Shown in pieces: positions 8,750 through 16,613 of a stretch of DNA of 64,000 nucleotides. This stretch comes from Deinococcus psychrotolerans (GTDB lineage: Bacteria; Deinococcota; Deinococci; Deinococcales; Deinococcaceae), in assembly GCF_003860465.1 (NCBI RefSeq), contig NZ_CP034183.1, forward strand, positions 698,501-762,500, read 5' to 3'. The notes below the pieces were generated by a model. That model was not told the DNA's origin. It saw nothing but the letters and a program-made list of their open reading frames with translations, and ran no database searches. How positions within the stretch are numbered: the first letter of the stretch is position 1; each line of letters opens with the position of its first letter. Position numbers and translations under genes: made by a program.

Positions 8750-8923
8750 ATGGCAACCATCAAATTTGAAAGCCCCGAGAGCGGCGCGATCATTGAACTC
8801 GAAAATCCCGAACTCGGTGAACTGGTCATTGACGAAGACACCGGCGCAGAGCTTGAAGTCGTCAGCCTCGACCCCCCGCGCCTCGCACCGGCTCCGCAAG
8901 AAGCCGAGGACTGGGGGGAATAA
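8750..8923 (+). CDS. lysW: Amino-group carrier protein LysW, lacking zinc-ligand cysteines
   Basis: LysW protects the amino group of alpha-aminoadipate by attaching it to its C-terminal glutamate during lysine synthesis. The 57-residue product keeps the LysW core ENPELGELV, AELEVVSLDP and the exact C-terminal EDWGE. All four zinc-binding cysteines are missing: canonical CPEC reads SPES and CEDC reads DEDT, and the protein contains no cysteine at all. The ATG at 8750 is set by AAGGAG (8737-8742). lysX follows 63 bases later. The carrier tail suggests it is functional despite loss of the metal site. Confidence 0.92.
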   Translation: MATIKFESPESGAIIELENPELGELVIDEDTGAELEVVSLDPPRLAPAPQEAEDWGE

Positions 8924-8986
8924 GCCGTGAGCCGTGCGCCGTAAACGGGAAACCTGCTCTGGCTCACAGCTCACCGCCCATTTTTT

Positions 8987-9841
8987 ATGGCCGAACTCGC
9001 CATCATTTATGACCGCGTACGCCCCGACGAAAAAATGCTGTTTGAAGCACTGGACGAACTCGGCGTTCCTTACGACAAGGTCTTCGCGCCGCAACTGAGC
9101 GTCACCTTCGGTCAGCCGGTGCCGTGGAAGGTGGCTTTGGAGCGCTGCGTTTCGCAGTCACGCGGCCACGCCATCACGCGGGCGCTGGAAGGCTTGGGCG
9201 TGAGGGTGATCAACCCCTCTCACGTCATTGAGCTGTGCGGCGACAAGCTGGCGACCAACGCGGTGATGGCGCAGGCCGGACTGCCGACGCCCAAGACGGG
9301 GGTGGCATTTACGGCCGAGAGCGCTCTCGCACTCATCGACCAAATCGGCTACCCGGTGGTAATGAAGCCGACCGTGGGCAGTTGGGGCCGGATGGTCAGC
9401 AAGCTCAACGACCGCGACGCTGCCGAGGCCGTGATCGAGCACAAGGAAGTGCTGGGCGGCCCGCAACACCAGATTTTTTATGTGCAGGAGCTGATCCAAA
9501 AACCTGAACGCGACATCCGCGCCTTCGTGGTGGGCGGCGAGTGCATCGGAGCGATTTACCGCACCAGTGAACACTGGATTACCAACACCGCCAGAGGCGC
9601 AAAAGCCAGCAAGTGTGAAGTGACGCCGGAAATCGCGGATCTGGCTCTGCGGGCCGCCAAAGCGGTGAACGGCGAAATCGTGGCGATTGATTTGGTGGAA
9701 GACCCCGAGCGGGGCTTGCTGGTGATTGAAATCAATCACACCATGGAATTCAAAAACTCGGTCAGCACCACCGGCGTCAATATCCCCAAATTGATGGGCG
9801 AGTACGCCATCAAGCAGTTGACGCAGCAAGTGGGCGTTTAA
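8987..9841 (+). CDS. lysX: Alpha-aminoadipate--LysW ligase LysX
   Basis: ATP-grasp ligase that joins the amino group of alpha-aminoadipate to the C-terminal glutamate of LysW. The 284-residue protein has [21 protein letters not shown], the ATP-grasp [15 protein letters not shown] loop, and the family signature [15 protein letters not shown] near the C-terminus, where N and the TTGV motif mark LysX/ArgX enzymes. No strong RBS precedes the ATG. It follows lysW by 63 bases and ends at a clear terminator, so it is the last gene of the cluster. Confidence 0.95.
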   Translation: MAELAIIYDRVRPDEKMLFEALDELGVPYDKVFAPQLSVTFGQPVPWKVALERCVSQSRGHAITRALEGLGVRVINPSHVIELCGDKLATNAVMAQAGLPTPKTGVAFTAESALALIDQIGYPVVMKPTVGSWGRMVSKLNDRDAAEAVIEHKEVLGGPQHQIFYVQELIQKPERDIRAFVVGGECIGAIYRTSEHWITNTARGAKASKCEVTPEIADLALRAAKAVNGEIVAIDLVEDPERGLLVIEINHTMEFKNSVSTTGVNIPKLMGEYAIKQLTQQVGV

Positions 9842-9862
9842 ACAGAAAAGTCAAATCTTAGA

Positions 9863-9906
9863 CGCCCTCAACTCCAAAGACTCTTTGGTTTTTTGGGCGG
9901 TTTTTT
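9863..9906 (+). terminator. Terminator after lysX
   Basis: Nested hairpin: CGCCC (9863-9867) with GGGCG (9895-9899), and CCAAAG with CTTTGG inside. It is followed by six T (9901-9906). The bases from here to 10082 hold no gene I can support. Confidence 0.7.
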
Positions 9907-10082
9907 ACATTGTTCCAGATTGAATATCAACAAGGCGGCGAAGGGCGATTTGCTGAAGATATTGGATCTACTTTATCGCTGAACAAAAGCACAAGTCCAC
10001 TCCACACACCCCAAACGCTTAGCCAATTCCCCTAATCTCTCTCAAACGGCACGCGGGGCTTTGCATTTGAAAACAATCACGC

Positions 10083-10088
10083 TAAACT
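10083..10088 (+). promoter_or_regulatory. -10-like box of the Lrp-type regulator
   Basis: TAAACT ends 6 bases before the ATG at 10095, a leaderless-type arrangement. Confidence 0.5.
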
Positions 10089-10094
10089 AGCACC

Positions 10095-10574
10095 ATGAAG
10101 CACTTCGGCCAAACCCTTGACCCCTTGGATCAGCGCATTTTAGAAGAAGTTCAGGAAGACGCCCGCTTGTCGATGCGCGAGCTGGGGCGGCGGGTGGGCT
10201 TGTCGGCCCCTGCCGTTACCGAGCGGGTGCGGCGCTTGGAAGAGGGCGGCGTAATTTTGGGCTACGGCGCACGCATCGCCAGCAAGCCGTTGGGCCGCGC
10301 CATCACCGCATTCGTGGGGGTGCAGGGAAGCGGCAAGCGCGATCCTGAATTGGTGCGCTGGGCGCAGGACAACGACGGCGTGCTGGAATGCCACTCAGTG
10401 ACCGGCGATAATTCCTGCATTCTCAAAGTGGCCCTGCCGGACGTGGCCGCGCTCGAACACCTGCTCGACGAGCTGATTCAAATGGGCTTTACCTGCGACA
10501 CCTCTATCGTGCTGAGCACGCCCCTCATACGAACTCGGCTCACCCCAGCACCCAGCAGCCTCAGAGCGGATTGA
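10095..10574 (+). CDS. Lrp/AsnC family transcriptional regulator
   Basis: A 159-residue regulator. Residues 8-60 form the AsnC-type winged HTH (LDPLDQRILEEVQEDARLSMRELGRRVGLSAPAVTERVRRLEE), and residues 65-145 the ligand-binding RAM domain (HSVTGDNSCILKV). Such proteins bind amino acids and act as dimers or octamers. Its place next to the lysine cluster makes a lysine-related effector plausible but unproven. The last 14 bases overlap the 3' end of a truncated serine integrase on the other strand, so the C-terminal residues may have been altered by prophage integration. Confidence 0.9.
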   Translation: MKHFGQTLDPLDQRILEEVQEDARLSMRELGRRVGLSAPAVTERVRRLEEGGVILGYGARIASKPLGRAITAFVGVQGSGKRDPELVRWAQDNDGVLECHSVTGDNSCILKVALPDVAALEHLLDELIQMGFTCDTSIVLSTPLIRTRLTPAPSSLRAD

Positions 10575-11208
10575 TACTCAGCTTCAGCCCTCCCCCAGCC
10601 CCCAGCGCACCGCGCAGATTTAAGGCCTGCACCACTTCGAGTAGGTCGGCATTGGCCAGCGCGTGCTCAAAAGCAGCCATGATCTGGCTCAGATCGGCGG
10701 GTGCAGGCTGGGCGGGCTGCTCCAAGCTGCTCAGCGCCTCACGTTCCAGTTTGATGACGGCGCGGCGCTCGGCATATTCGGGTGCAGTGTACGCCCCCGC
10801 TTCGTAAGCGGCCTCTAAGCGGCTGAGCTTCCGGTCAATGACCGCGTTCATGGCTCCCAGATCAGGAGCGGGCAGGCGGGGCAACTCGACCAGATCAGGC
10901 AAGGACGCGGGCGAATCACAGGCGATTTGCAGCAATTCTCTGGTCAACGTGTGCATCAGCGCCGCTGGGTAGAGTGCACGGTGGGTACAGGTGCGCTCGG
11001 CATTGCAGCGGTCAGCACAGCCGTAGTAGTGGTAATGCCGGTTGGCTTTGATGGTGGTGTTTCCACCGATGGCCCGCCCGCACTGGGCACACGTGAGGCG
11101 GCCTTGCAGTGGGTACACGTCCGATCTGGCCCCGCGCCTGCCAGTGTTGAGGCTGCGCCGCGTCATGGCGTCCTGCGCCACTGCCCACAGTTCTGGACTG
11201 ACCGACAC
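10561..11208 (-). pseudogene. Large serine recombinase, C-terminal fragment
   Basis: 215 residues covering the end of the recombinase domain (VSPELWAVAQDAM), the zinc-ribbon domain (CAQCGRAIGG...YYGC...C...C) and the coiled-coil/C-terminal region of a large serine integrase. The N-terminal catalytic domain with the nucleophilic serine is missing. Upstream, the frame meets a stop within about 20 bases. The reading stops making sense at about 11208, exactly where a phage structural gene fragment starts on the other strand, which marks an internal deletion. It cannot catalyse recombination. Confidence 0.85.
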
Positions 11209-11515
11209 GGTGACGTGGCAATCTCAGCTCACCGTCAACAAGACACCGACGCTGCTGATGGTGGTTCGCACCCTCTGGGACGCCTCAGAAGATAGGAGTC
11301 TGACGCCAGAGGTGCAGCCGAAATACTTCATCTGGACGAACGCACAGCAAGGCAAAACCATTACGAGCGGCTTTGGCAAGTACAAGCTGCCCGCCGATCT
11401 GCAGCCGGGGTTCTACGAGGTTCGTAGCGCGGCCACGTCGCTCAACTCGGATGCAGCAGCGTACCGGGTGCCGTTCGTCATACCGGAGAGCTGCTTTAAG
11501 GGAGGCAAGAAGTGA
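11207..11515 (+). pseudogene. Phage structural protein, C-terminal fragment
   Basis: About 102 residues of a beta-rich protein (TVTWQSQLTVNKTPTLLMVV, then PKYFIWTNAQQGK and GFYEVRSAATS). The sequence is truncated at the integrase junction; the open frame upstream of 11207 is only antisense to the integrase. The stop overlaps the endolysin start (GTGA). I cannot name the family; a virion or tail accessory role is inferred from position only. Confidence 0.5.
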
Positions 11516-12174
11516 ACGGATTTAACGAGGCGTTTGAAATCGTCATCGGCCATGAAGGCGGTTTGAGCCTTGACCCAAGGGATCGCGGAAATTGGAGCGA
11601 CGGGAGCTACGGGCAAAAAGGCGGCATCCTCAAGGGCACCAAGTACGGCGTGGCCGCCCACGCTTACCCGACGCTCGACATCCGAAATCTGACCTTGGAA
11701 GATGCTCGGGCGATTTACAAACAGAACTACTGTGACAGGGCGGCTTGTGACCACCTGCCCGCGCCGCTTGCCCTAGTGGTCTTTGACACCGCCACCAACA
11801 GCGGCGTTTCGCGTGCGCTGGGCTTTTTGGCACAGACAAAAGACTGGGGGCGTTATCTCGATCTCCGCTTGCAATTCTTGCAGAGCCTCAGCTCTTGGAA
11901 AACATTCGGACGAGGTTGGACACGGCGGGTCGACACGCTCAGAACACAGGCGCAGCAGTGGCAGAACGCTGCAGCTAAGCCCACGTCACCGCCGATTGAT
12001 GTCAGCTTCCCGCTTACAACTCCTCCGATCACCGTCCAGCAGGATCACCGCGTCATGCTCTCCGAGCGCGGCGCACCGTTTCAAGACGTAAGCGGCTCGA
12101 AAGTCACCATTCAGAACTCGAAAGCGGTGGTCATCAATGCCACCAGGGAGGACACATGGATCAGAGTGGACTAA
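11512..12174 (+). CDS. Phage endolysin, GH108 N-acetylmuramidase
   Basis: A 220-residue peptidoglycan hydrolase. HEGGLSLDPRDRGN near residue 14 carries the catalytic glutamate context (EGG) of the GH108 family, followed by GGTKYGV-like GILKGTKYGVAAHAYP, and DARAIYKQNYCDRAACDHLP, the typical YW/YY region. FDTATNSGVSRA matches the second conserved block. Residues beyond 150 form a beta-rich tail that may bind the wall. The GTG start overlaps the upstream stop, and the holin-like gene overlaps its 3' end by 19 bases, a normal lysis-cassette arrangement. Confidence 0.88.
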   Translation: MNGFNEAFEIVIGHEGGLSLDPRDRGNWSDGSYGQKGGILKGTKYGVAAHAYPTLDIRNLTLEDARAIYKQNYCDRAACDHLPAPLALVVFDTATNSGVSRALGFLAQTKDWGRYLDLRLQFLQSLSSWKTFGRGWTRRVDTLRTQAQQWQNAAAKPTSPPIDVSFPLTTPPITVQQDHRVMLSERGAPFQDVSGSKVTIQNSKAVVINATREDTWIRVD

Positions 12175-12638
12175 ATCTCGACTGGCTTGTCGCGCTGGCC
12201 GGAAGCCCCGTTTCGCTGGGCTTGCTGGTGTTTGGCCTCGTGGCAACGATTAAGCGGGACTTCGAGCGTCGCAAACCGCCGATCACTTGGAACCCTTGGC
12301 TGTGGCGCGGCATTGCGGCAGTCGTGGGCATGGCGCTGAGCTTGACCATTTACGCCGTGACTGGCAAAGCCACTTTGGGGCAACCCGGCTGGATCGGCGC
12401 GGCCCTGTTCAGCTTCTTTGCGGCTGTAGTGAGCGTGGCGGGACGGGACGGTCTCAAGACGGTGCTGGGCTATTTCGGCGGCGGCGTGGCGATTCAGGAC
12501 GCGCAGCAAGTCAACATCCAGCAGCCCGGCCCACCGGCAGAAATCCCCCTCCCAGACAGCCTCGACACGGCCACGATAGACCCGAGGGCCACCATCATCA
12601 TCGAGCGCCCGACAAGCGGTCTGGAGGTCATCCCATGA
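12156..12638 (+). CDS. Holin-like membrane protein
   Basis: 160 residues with three hydrophobic segments: LAGSPVSLGLLVFGLVA (12-30), GIAAVVGMALSLTIYAV (52-68) and WIGAALFSFFAAVVSVAG (78-96). A basic loop follows the first. The C-terminal half is polar and proline-rich. AGGGAGG precedes the ATG at 12156. Size, topology and overlap with the endolysin gene support a holin role; the sequence itself does not identify a family. Confidence 0.65.
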   Translation: MDQSGLNLDWLVALAGSPVSLGLLVFGLVATIKRDFERRKPPITWNPWLWRGIAAVVGMALSLTIYAVTGKATLGQPGWIGAALFSFFAAVVSVAGRDGLKTVLGYFGGGVAIQDAQQVNIQQPGPPAEIPLPDSLDTATIDPRATIIIERPTSGLEVIP

Positions 12639-13088
12639 AAAAGAATCTGATGCTGCTGGCTCTCACTGGAATCTTTGCTCTCGCCGCCTGCTCACCACCC
12701 GCGATTCCCGCCGCTCAGGTTCAACAGCTCACCGATGATCGTCAGGGCCGCTGAGCCTGCGCCGCTGGTTCCTGCACAGCCGCCCGTGACATTCGGTGGG
12801 CCGGAACAGAGCTGGACGGAAGTCACCGCCTACCAAGCCGAGCGACCTCTCGCTGGCGATTCCTGCACAGCCACCGCGTCCAAGCTCTACACTGGCCAGA
12901 TTAGCGTGATCTCTGTCGGCTGCGCTAGCGTCAGCTTCGCCACGGTGCATGTCGTCGAGGCATCCAGGCGCGATACGTCGCAGCTCATCGGGCCGCAGAA
13001 TTTAGTCATCACCCAGCGGGCGCAAGGCGTGAAGATTGCTGAGCCGACCTTCAGGGTGCTAATTGAGGGGCGGCAGATTTGGCCCTGA
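12635..13088 (+). pseudogene. Phage lipoprotein gene, probably frameshifted
   Basis: The first frame (12635-12754) encodes 39 residues with a clear lipobox, LALTGIFALAACS, and starts by ATGA overlap with the holin gene. It stops early. A +1-shifted frame continues to 13088 with a beta-rich domain (WTEVTAYQAERPLAGDSCTATASKL, with paired cysteines) but no signal peptide of its own; an ATG at 12735 is possible. The simplest reading is one secreted lipoprotein broken by a one-base change near 12735. Two separate genes (an Rz1-like lipoprotein and a second protein) remain possible. Confidence 0.55.
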
Positions 13089-13114
13089 CTCGTTTAGAAG
13101 AGCAGAATATAAAG

Positions 13115-13516
13115 ATGAATCGACATCATCTGAATCGGGTGGCCGCAAGCTGCATGATCTGGGCCTCACTCACACTCCCCAGCATGTCGCAGGCGCAGAA
13201 CAAGTGCGAGGGCAGTCTGACTGATTTCGACGCCGTTTATTGCTATCAGAAGGTCTTCTTACAGGCGGATAAAGACTTGAACACCGTTTATGGTAAACTG
13301 ATGTCTGCCTTGCCAGGCAGCGCGAAGAACACACTGAAAACGCTCCAGCGAACTTGGATAAAAGACCGAGATGCCAGCAGCGTCATTGACAGAGACGGCT
13401 TCAAATACGTTTCAGTCGGCCGCGCCACTCAGATGACTGTTACCCGTGTTAACGAGTTAAATGATCGCTTACGCGAATGCCTCAGCTCTGGTTGCAGAGT
13501 GGCTTTACTGCGTTAA
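13115..13516 (+). CDS. Secreted LprI/DUF1311-like protein
   Basis: 133 residues with a signal peptide (VAASCMIWASLTLPSMSQAQ). The mature part reads CEGSLTDFDAVYCYQKVFLQADKDLNTVYGKL, then LKTLQRTWIKDRDA. This is the pattern of the lysozyme-inhibitor LprI N-terminal domain (DUF1311): paired cysteines, D..LN..Y, LK..QR.W...RD. Such proteins protect peptidoglycan from lysozyme. The ATG at 13115 is used rather than the GTG/ATG further up because it gives a complete signal peptide. It sits at the right end of the prophage remnant and is followed by a terminator. Confidence 0.7.
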   Translation: MNRHHLNRVAASCMIWASLTLPSMSQAQNKCEGSLTDFDAVYCYQKVFLQADKDLNTVYGKLMSALPGSAKNTLKTLQRTWIKDRDASSVIDRDGFKYVSVGRATQMTVTRVNELNDRLRECLSSGCRVALLR

Positions 13517-13560
13517 GCGGGCCAGTTGGAATCTGGAACGTCACCAGTCCACAAAAAAAA

Positions 13561-13599
13561 GCTCCCGCCCTAGCTGATACCGGGAGCGGGGGTTTTTTT
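13561..13599 (+). terminator. Bidirectional terminator
   Basis: GCTCCCG (13561-13567) pairs with CGGGAGC (13581-13587), then seven T (13593-13599). A run of eight A just before the stem lets it also serve the convergent lipoprotein gene. Confidence 0.85.
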
Positions 13600-13628
13600 G
13601 TTGTGGGCCGTCCTCAGCCGGGTGAGGA

Positions 13629-14582
13629 TTAGTTAATGGTGAAGATCGGGAGTGGTGTGCGCGAAACGTTGAATGATTCAGGCGTGAGACTCATCAAATC
13701 ACCAGGTTGTAGATTGAAGCTATCGATGTAAGGGCTATATGTCGCTTTAGACAACCCGATAGTTAATTTGTAAGAAATTGGTAACTCGGGAATGTTATCT
13801 ATCGGAAGCTGAGTTGGAGTTGCTGCTGTATCTGTATCATTGTAAAACACTTCCCTATAATACTTAGCTTCGCTGGCAAATTTTCCATTGAGTGTGTAGT
13901 TCTTGGAATCAGTGAATTTGATATTTCCATTCTGAAAACCACCCAGAACCGAAGCGCCATCCAAAGTATCACTAGACGTATAGGTCACATTATCAACTAT
14001 AATTGTAGCGGCATACAATCCGCTCACCGGCTTGACACTACCGGCAAGATAATAACTATAATCTTGATTCGTCGTTGAAGGGCCGATTTTTAAATTGGCA
14101 TTGGTTAAGACAGTAGGCCCAGTGATTTTTACTACATTTGTTCCACCGATGCTACTACCTGGCCCCCTGAATTTTACCAAAGCAGAGATGCCTATTTCGG
14201 CATCGGGAGTGGCCGGTGAGAAGTTGAATGTCCCCATTGTTAATTCCAACCCATAGGTCGTGACCGTCAGGGTGCCAGACTTGCCGCCGTCACTGGCGGT
14301 TAGGGTCACCGGCGAGACGCTTAGGCGCTTGACCGTCAGTTTGCCAGAGGCGTCCACATCTACGACGTTCGGAGCGCTGGATGTCCAGGTGAAGGTGTGG
14401 CCACTAAGGATGACCCCACTGCTGCTCTTCGCACTGGCTGCTATGGTCTTGTCTTCACCAATTTTGAGAGCAGCTGGCCCGTCGATGCTGATGCTGGCAG
14501 TGGTGGGCGTAGGCGGTGGGGTGGGGGTACTGCAAGCGGCAAGCAGCAGGCTAAGGCCGAGAATTGGGATAAGGGATTTCAC
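13629..14582 (-). CDS. Lipoprotein with bacterial Ig-like (BIG2-type) domain
   Basis: 317 residues. The N-terminus MKSLIPILGLSLLLAACS is a lipoprotein signal with the lipid cysteine at residue 17. A short TPTPPPTPT linker leads to an Ig-like domain (residues about 28-110) with FTWTSSAPNVVDVDASGKLTV, the BIG2 signature. The remaining 200 residues are beta-rich and unassigned. Its base composition is lower in GC than neighbouring core genes, fitting an acquired surface protein. The function is unknown; surface adhesion or binding is only a guess. Confidence 0.75.
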   Translation of the reverse strand: MKSLIPILGLSLLLAACSTPTPPPTPTTASISIDGPAALKIGEDKTIAASAKSSSGVILSGHTFTWTSSAPNVVDVDASGKLTVKRLSVSPVTLTASDGGKSGTLTVTTYGLELTMGTFNFSPATPDAEIGISALVKFRGPGSSIGGTNVVKITGPTVLTNANLKIGPSTTNQDYSYYLAGSVKPVSGLYAATIIVDNVTYTSSDTLDGASVLGGFQNGNIKFTDSKNYTLNGKFASEAKYYREVFYNDTDTAATPTQLPIDNIPELPISYKLTIGLSKATYSPYIDSFNLQPGDLMSLTPESFNVSRTPLPIFTIN

Positions 14583-14722
14583 GGTATGAGTATAAATAAA
14601 TTTGAGCCAACTGAGAACGACTGCCCCACTTCTCTGTTTATGCGGCTACCTCATCCGACCACACAGGCGACTTGGTTCTATCCCTACTCGCTCAAATAAT
14701 CTTCTGCTTCGACATGGTAGGC

Positions 14723-14854
14723 CTATTCTTCACCCTTGGCGATCCACAATCCGTCTGTACTGCGTTCCCAGACCAGCATCTGCCCAGCGTAGGTGGCGCA
14801 GGCGGCGCGGGCTTGACTGGCGGTGTCGATGAGCTGAGCGCGATAAATTTCAGG
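14723..14854 (-). pseudogene. Remnant of a gene 3' end
   Basis: In the 14583-14940 gap the minus strand reads about 43 sense-looking codons (PEIYRAQLIDTASQARAA, then VWERSTDGLWIAKGEE) between two stops. There is no start codon. After the TAG, the same frame continues AYHVEAEDY. A related stretch occurs near 17345-17400. The full-length family is not recognised. The rest of this gap shows nothing else. Confidence 0.45.
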
Positions 14855-14940
14855 TCATGCTGACCTATGAAGTGCCCGCCGCCTGGGCTGCTCAGCCGCC
14901 GCCCTGCGAGACCCTAAGCAAATAGACAAAGCAGTTTCTG

Positions 14941-15699
14941 TCACTTCAGTCCGTTCAGAAATATTCCCAAAGCCTTCCAGTACCCTGCATTGCCGGCGGG
15001 ATTGAAGACCGAGGAGAGGGCCAGCGCTCCGTGAGATCCGCTGGTGGGGACATACTGAACCTTATTAGCACTCTTCAGAACACTGTAAATGGCCTTCACA
15101 GCCTCAATCTCCTCAGTACTGTCCGACGACGTGATGAACACAGGGATCTTTACGGTGGAGGCGACCTTGAGGGTCGCCTCGTTGGCCTGGGGAGAAAACG
15201 AGAGAATGCCTTGCACGTCTTGTGGGTGCTGCGCCCCGAGAAACAGCACCAGATTGGCGCTATAGCTGCTGCCAACCACAAACACTTTGCGCTGTTGATC
15301 GGCACGTTTAGCCCACGCAAGCGCCGCTTCCAGATCGGGGAGTGCCTGATCATATCCAGCGGTGTTACCCGTCTTCTTCTCGTAGGCCTCTGCAGTGAGG
15401 TTTCGGTTATCACCTGCATGGGTGGCGTGGCCGCTGCGTGCATCGACCGCCAGGGTCGCAAAGCCCAGACGACGAAATTGCGGGGTAATATCAGCGTATT
15501 CGGATTTGTTATTGTCGGCCTGATGGAAGAGCAGTATCACAGGCGCACCCGGCGAAGCGGGAATGTAGTTGGCATAGACCGTGAGGCCGTCCCCGGCTTG
15601 AAAGGTGACTGCCTGAGTGCTGCTCACGGTTGGGCCACTTCCGCCAGCAATGGCAAAGCCGCAGGCCAAAGTCAATGCCACACCAACGAAATTTTTCAT
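14941..15699 (-). CDS. Secreted alpha/beta hydrolase (dienelactone hydrolase-like)
   Basis: 252 residues. Signal peptide MKNFVGVALTLACGFAIAGG. The hydrolase core shows PVILLFHQADNNKSEY (oxyanion region), the nucleophile elbow VVGSSYSANL, ITSSDSTEEIEAV for the acid residue and SGSHGAL carrying the histidine. The substrate is unknown; small esters or lactones are typical. The gene is alone in the accessory island, upstream of gene scars. Confidence 0.8.
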   Translation of the reverse strand: MKNFVGVALTLACGFAIAGGSGPTVSSTQAVTFQAGDGLTVYANYIPASPGAPVILLFHQADNNKSEYADITPQFRRLGFATLAVDARSGHATHAGDNRNLTAEAYEKKTGNTAGYDQALPDLEAALAWAKRADQQRKVFVVGSSYSANLVLFLGAQHPQDVQGILSFSPQANEATLKVASTVKIPVFITSSDSTEEIEAVKAIYSVLKSANKVQYVPTSGSHGALALSSVFNPAGNAGYWKALGIFLNGLK

Positions 15700-15811
15700 A
15701 CCCCGATTGAAGCACTCGGCTCGGAGGACGTCAAGCGCAAACTCTAAGGATCACCTCACGTCACTACTCACGTGCCCGCAGACGGCAGACGCTGAAGATC
15801 GTTGAGCAGAT

Positions 15812-16066
15812 TCACGCCGCTGCCCAGTCTTCAATCATCAGACCCATCTGCCCGTAGGCGTACTCGCGTACCAGATGACGCTCAGCGGTGCTCAGGGCGG
15901 CGAGGCTGCTCACGGCGCGTCCCAGCACTTCGCTGGCGGTCTGGTCGTAGGCGCAGTAGCCTAGGCGGCCCAGCTCGCGGTGCAACTCACAGGCCACCGC
16001 GTTCCCAATCGGCGCGGCCACCTCCACCGCTTTGGAGACTGGCCAAGCGACGCTGGTCACGAACAC
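15812..16066 (-). CDS. Hypothetical small helical protein
   Basis: 84 residues, GTG start, mostly helical (ELHRELGRLGYCAYDQTASEVLGRAVSSLAALSTAERHLVREYAYGQMGLMIEDW). No domain is recognised. Heptad-like spacing suggests a helical bundle. The start is uncertain and the gene may be a fragment of something longer. Confidence 0.4.
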   Translation of the reverse strand: MFVTSVAWPVSKAVEVAAPIGNAVACELHRELGRLGYCAYDQTASEVLGRAVSSLAALSTAERHLVREYAYGQMGLMIEDWAAA

Positions 16067-16307
16067 CCTCTTCAGTAGCGAGGGGAATGTTGGATCACCT
16101 GCGCGAGATGCCGTGATGAATATCTAGCTGAGTTGGATAAGCGCTTCACCCGCTTGCCCTATTGATACTGGCAAAGATTCAGGTTGCTTTCAGCCAACGG
16201 AGAAATGGAGGAGTACGTCCAGCACGGGGCATGCCCAAAGCGGTCAACTCAGATTTAAGTCGTTATCAATAAGGCAACACAACTCTTCAAATAGCCTCTC
16301 AAATGCG

Positions 16308-16338
16308 CTCGCCCCCTCATACTTCCTCAAGGGGCGAG
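16308..16338 (-). terminator. Hairpin downstream of the 79-residue gene
   Basis: CTCGCCCC (16308-16315) pairs with GGGGCGAG (16331-16338), placed about 35 bases past the stop of the minus-strand gene. No strong T run follows, so termination is likely but unproven. The remainder of 16067-16373 holds only the left inverted repeat. Confidence 0.45.
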
Positions 16339-16373
16339 TGCAGTAAAAGAATTAGCAGAGCGCTATATTAACC

Positions 16374-16613
16374 TCAGATTATATTATTTTTTAGGTTATT
16401 GATCTTGCCAACAGCGAATTTCAGTGAAGCGCCAGTTAATCTTCGGTAATCCCTAATGGCTTCTACCTCACGCCCAGTATTGATCAGAACTTTTAGTTGA
16501 TCACGTTCCACTGCTGTCAATTCTCGAATTGATAACAGTCTATGCCTTACAGAGATCAGATAAATACCGCAAACAAGTATGACTAAGACTATTGTTGAGG
16601 TCGTCATATACAT
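16374..16613 (-). CDS. Small membrane protein with an L7/L12 C-terminal-like helix unit
   Basis: 79 residues. Residues 5-22 (TSTIVLVILVCGIYLISV) form one membrane segment. The cytoplasmic tail reads LINTGREVEAIRDYRRLTGASLKFAVGKINNL, which resembles the ribosomal L7/L12 C-terminal pattern (G....AIK.YR..TG..L..AK..V..L). Such tails occur in other small bacterial membrane proteins of unknown role. The gene is AT-rich compared with its surroundings and lies inside the inverted-repeat segment, so it may be acquired. Confidence 0.6.
   Translation of the reverse strand: MYMTTSTIVLVILVCGIYLISVRHRLLSIRELTAVERDQLKVLINTGREVEAIRDYRRLTGASLKFAVGKINNLKNNII

Larger units (their letters stand above)
10561..13516. 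mobile_element. Decayed prophage remnant
   Basis: The segment holds an integrase C-terminus, a truncated tail-like gene, a GH108 endolysin, a holin-like gene, a broken lipoprotein and a secreted LprI-like protein. Head, packaging and replication genes are absent, so most of the phage has been deleted. The left edge abuts the lrp-type gene. I found no convincing direct-repeat attachment sites. The right limit is uncertain; a terminator at 13561 gives a natural boundary. Confidence 0.7.
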
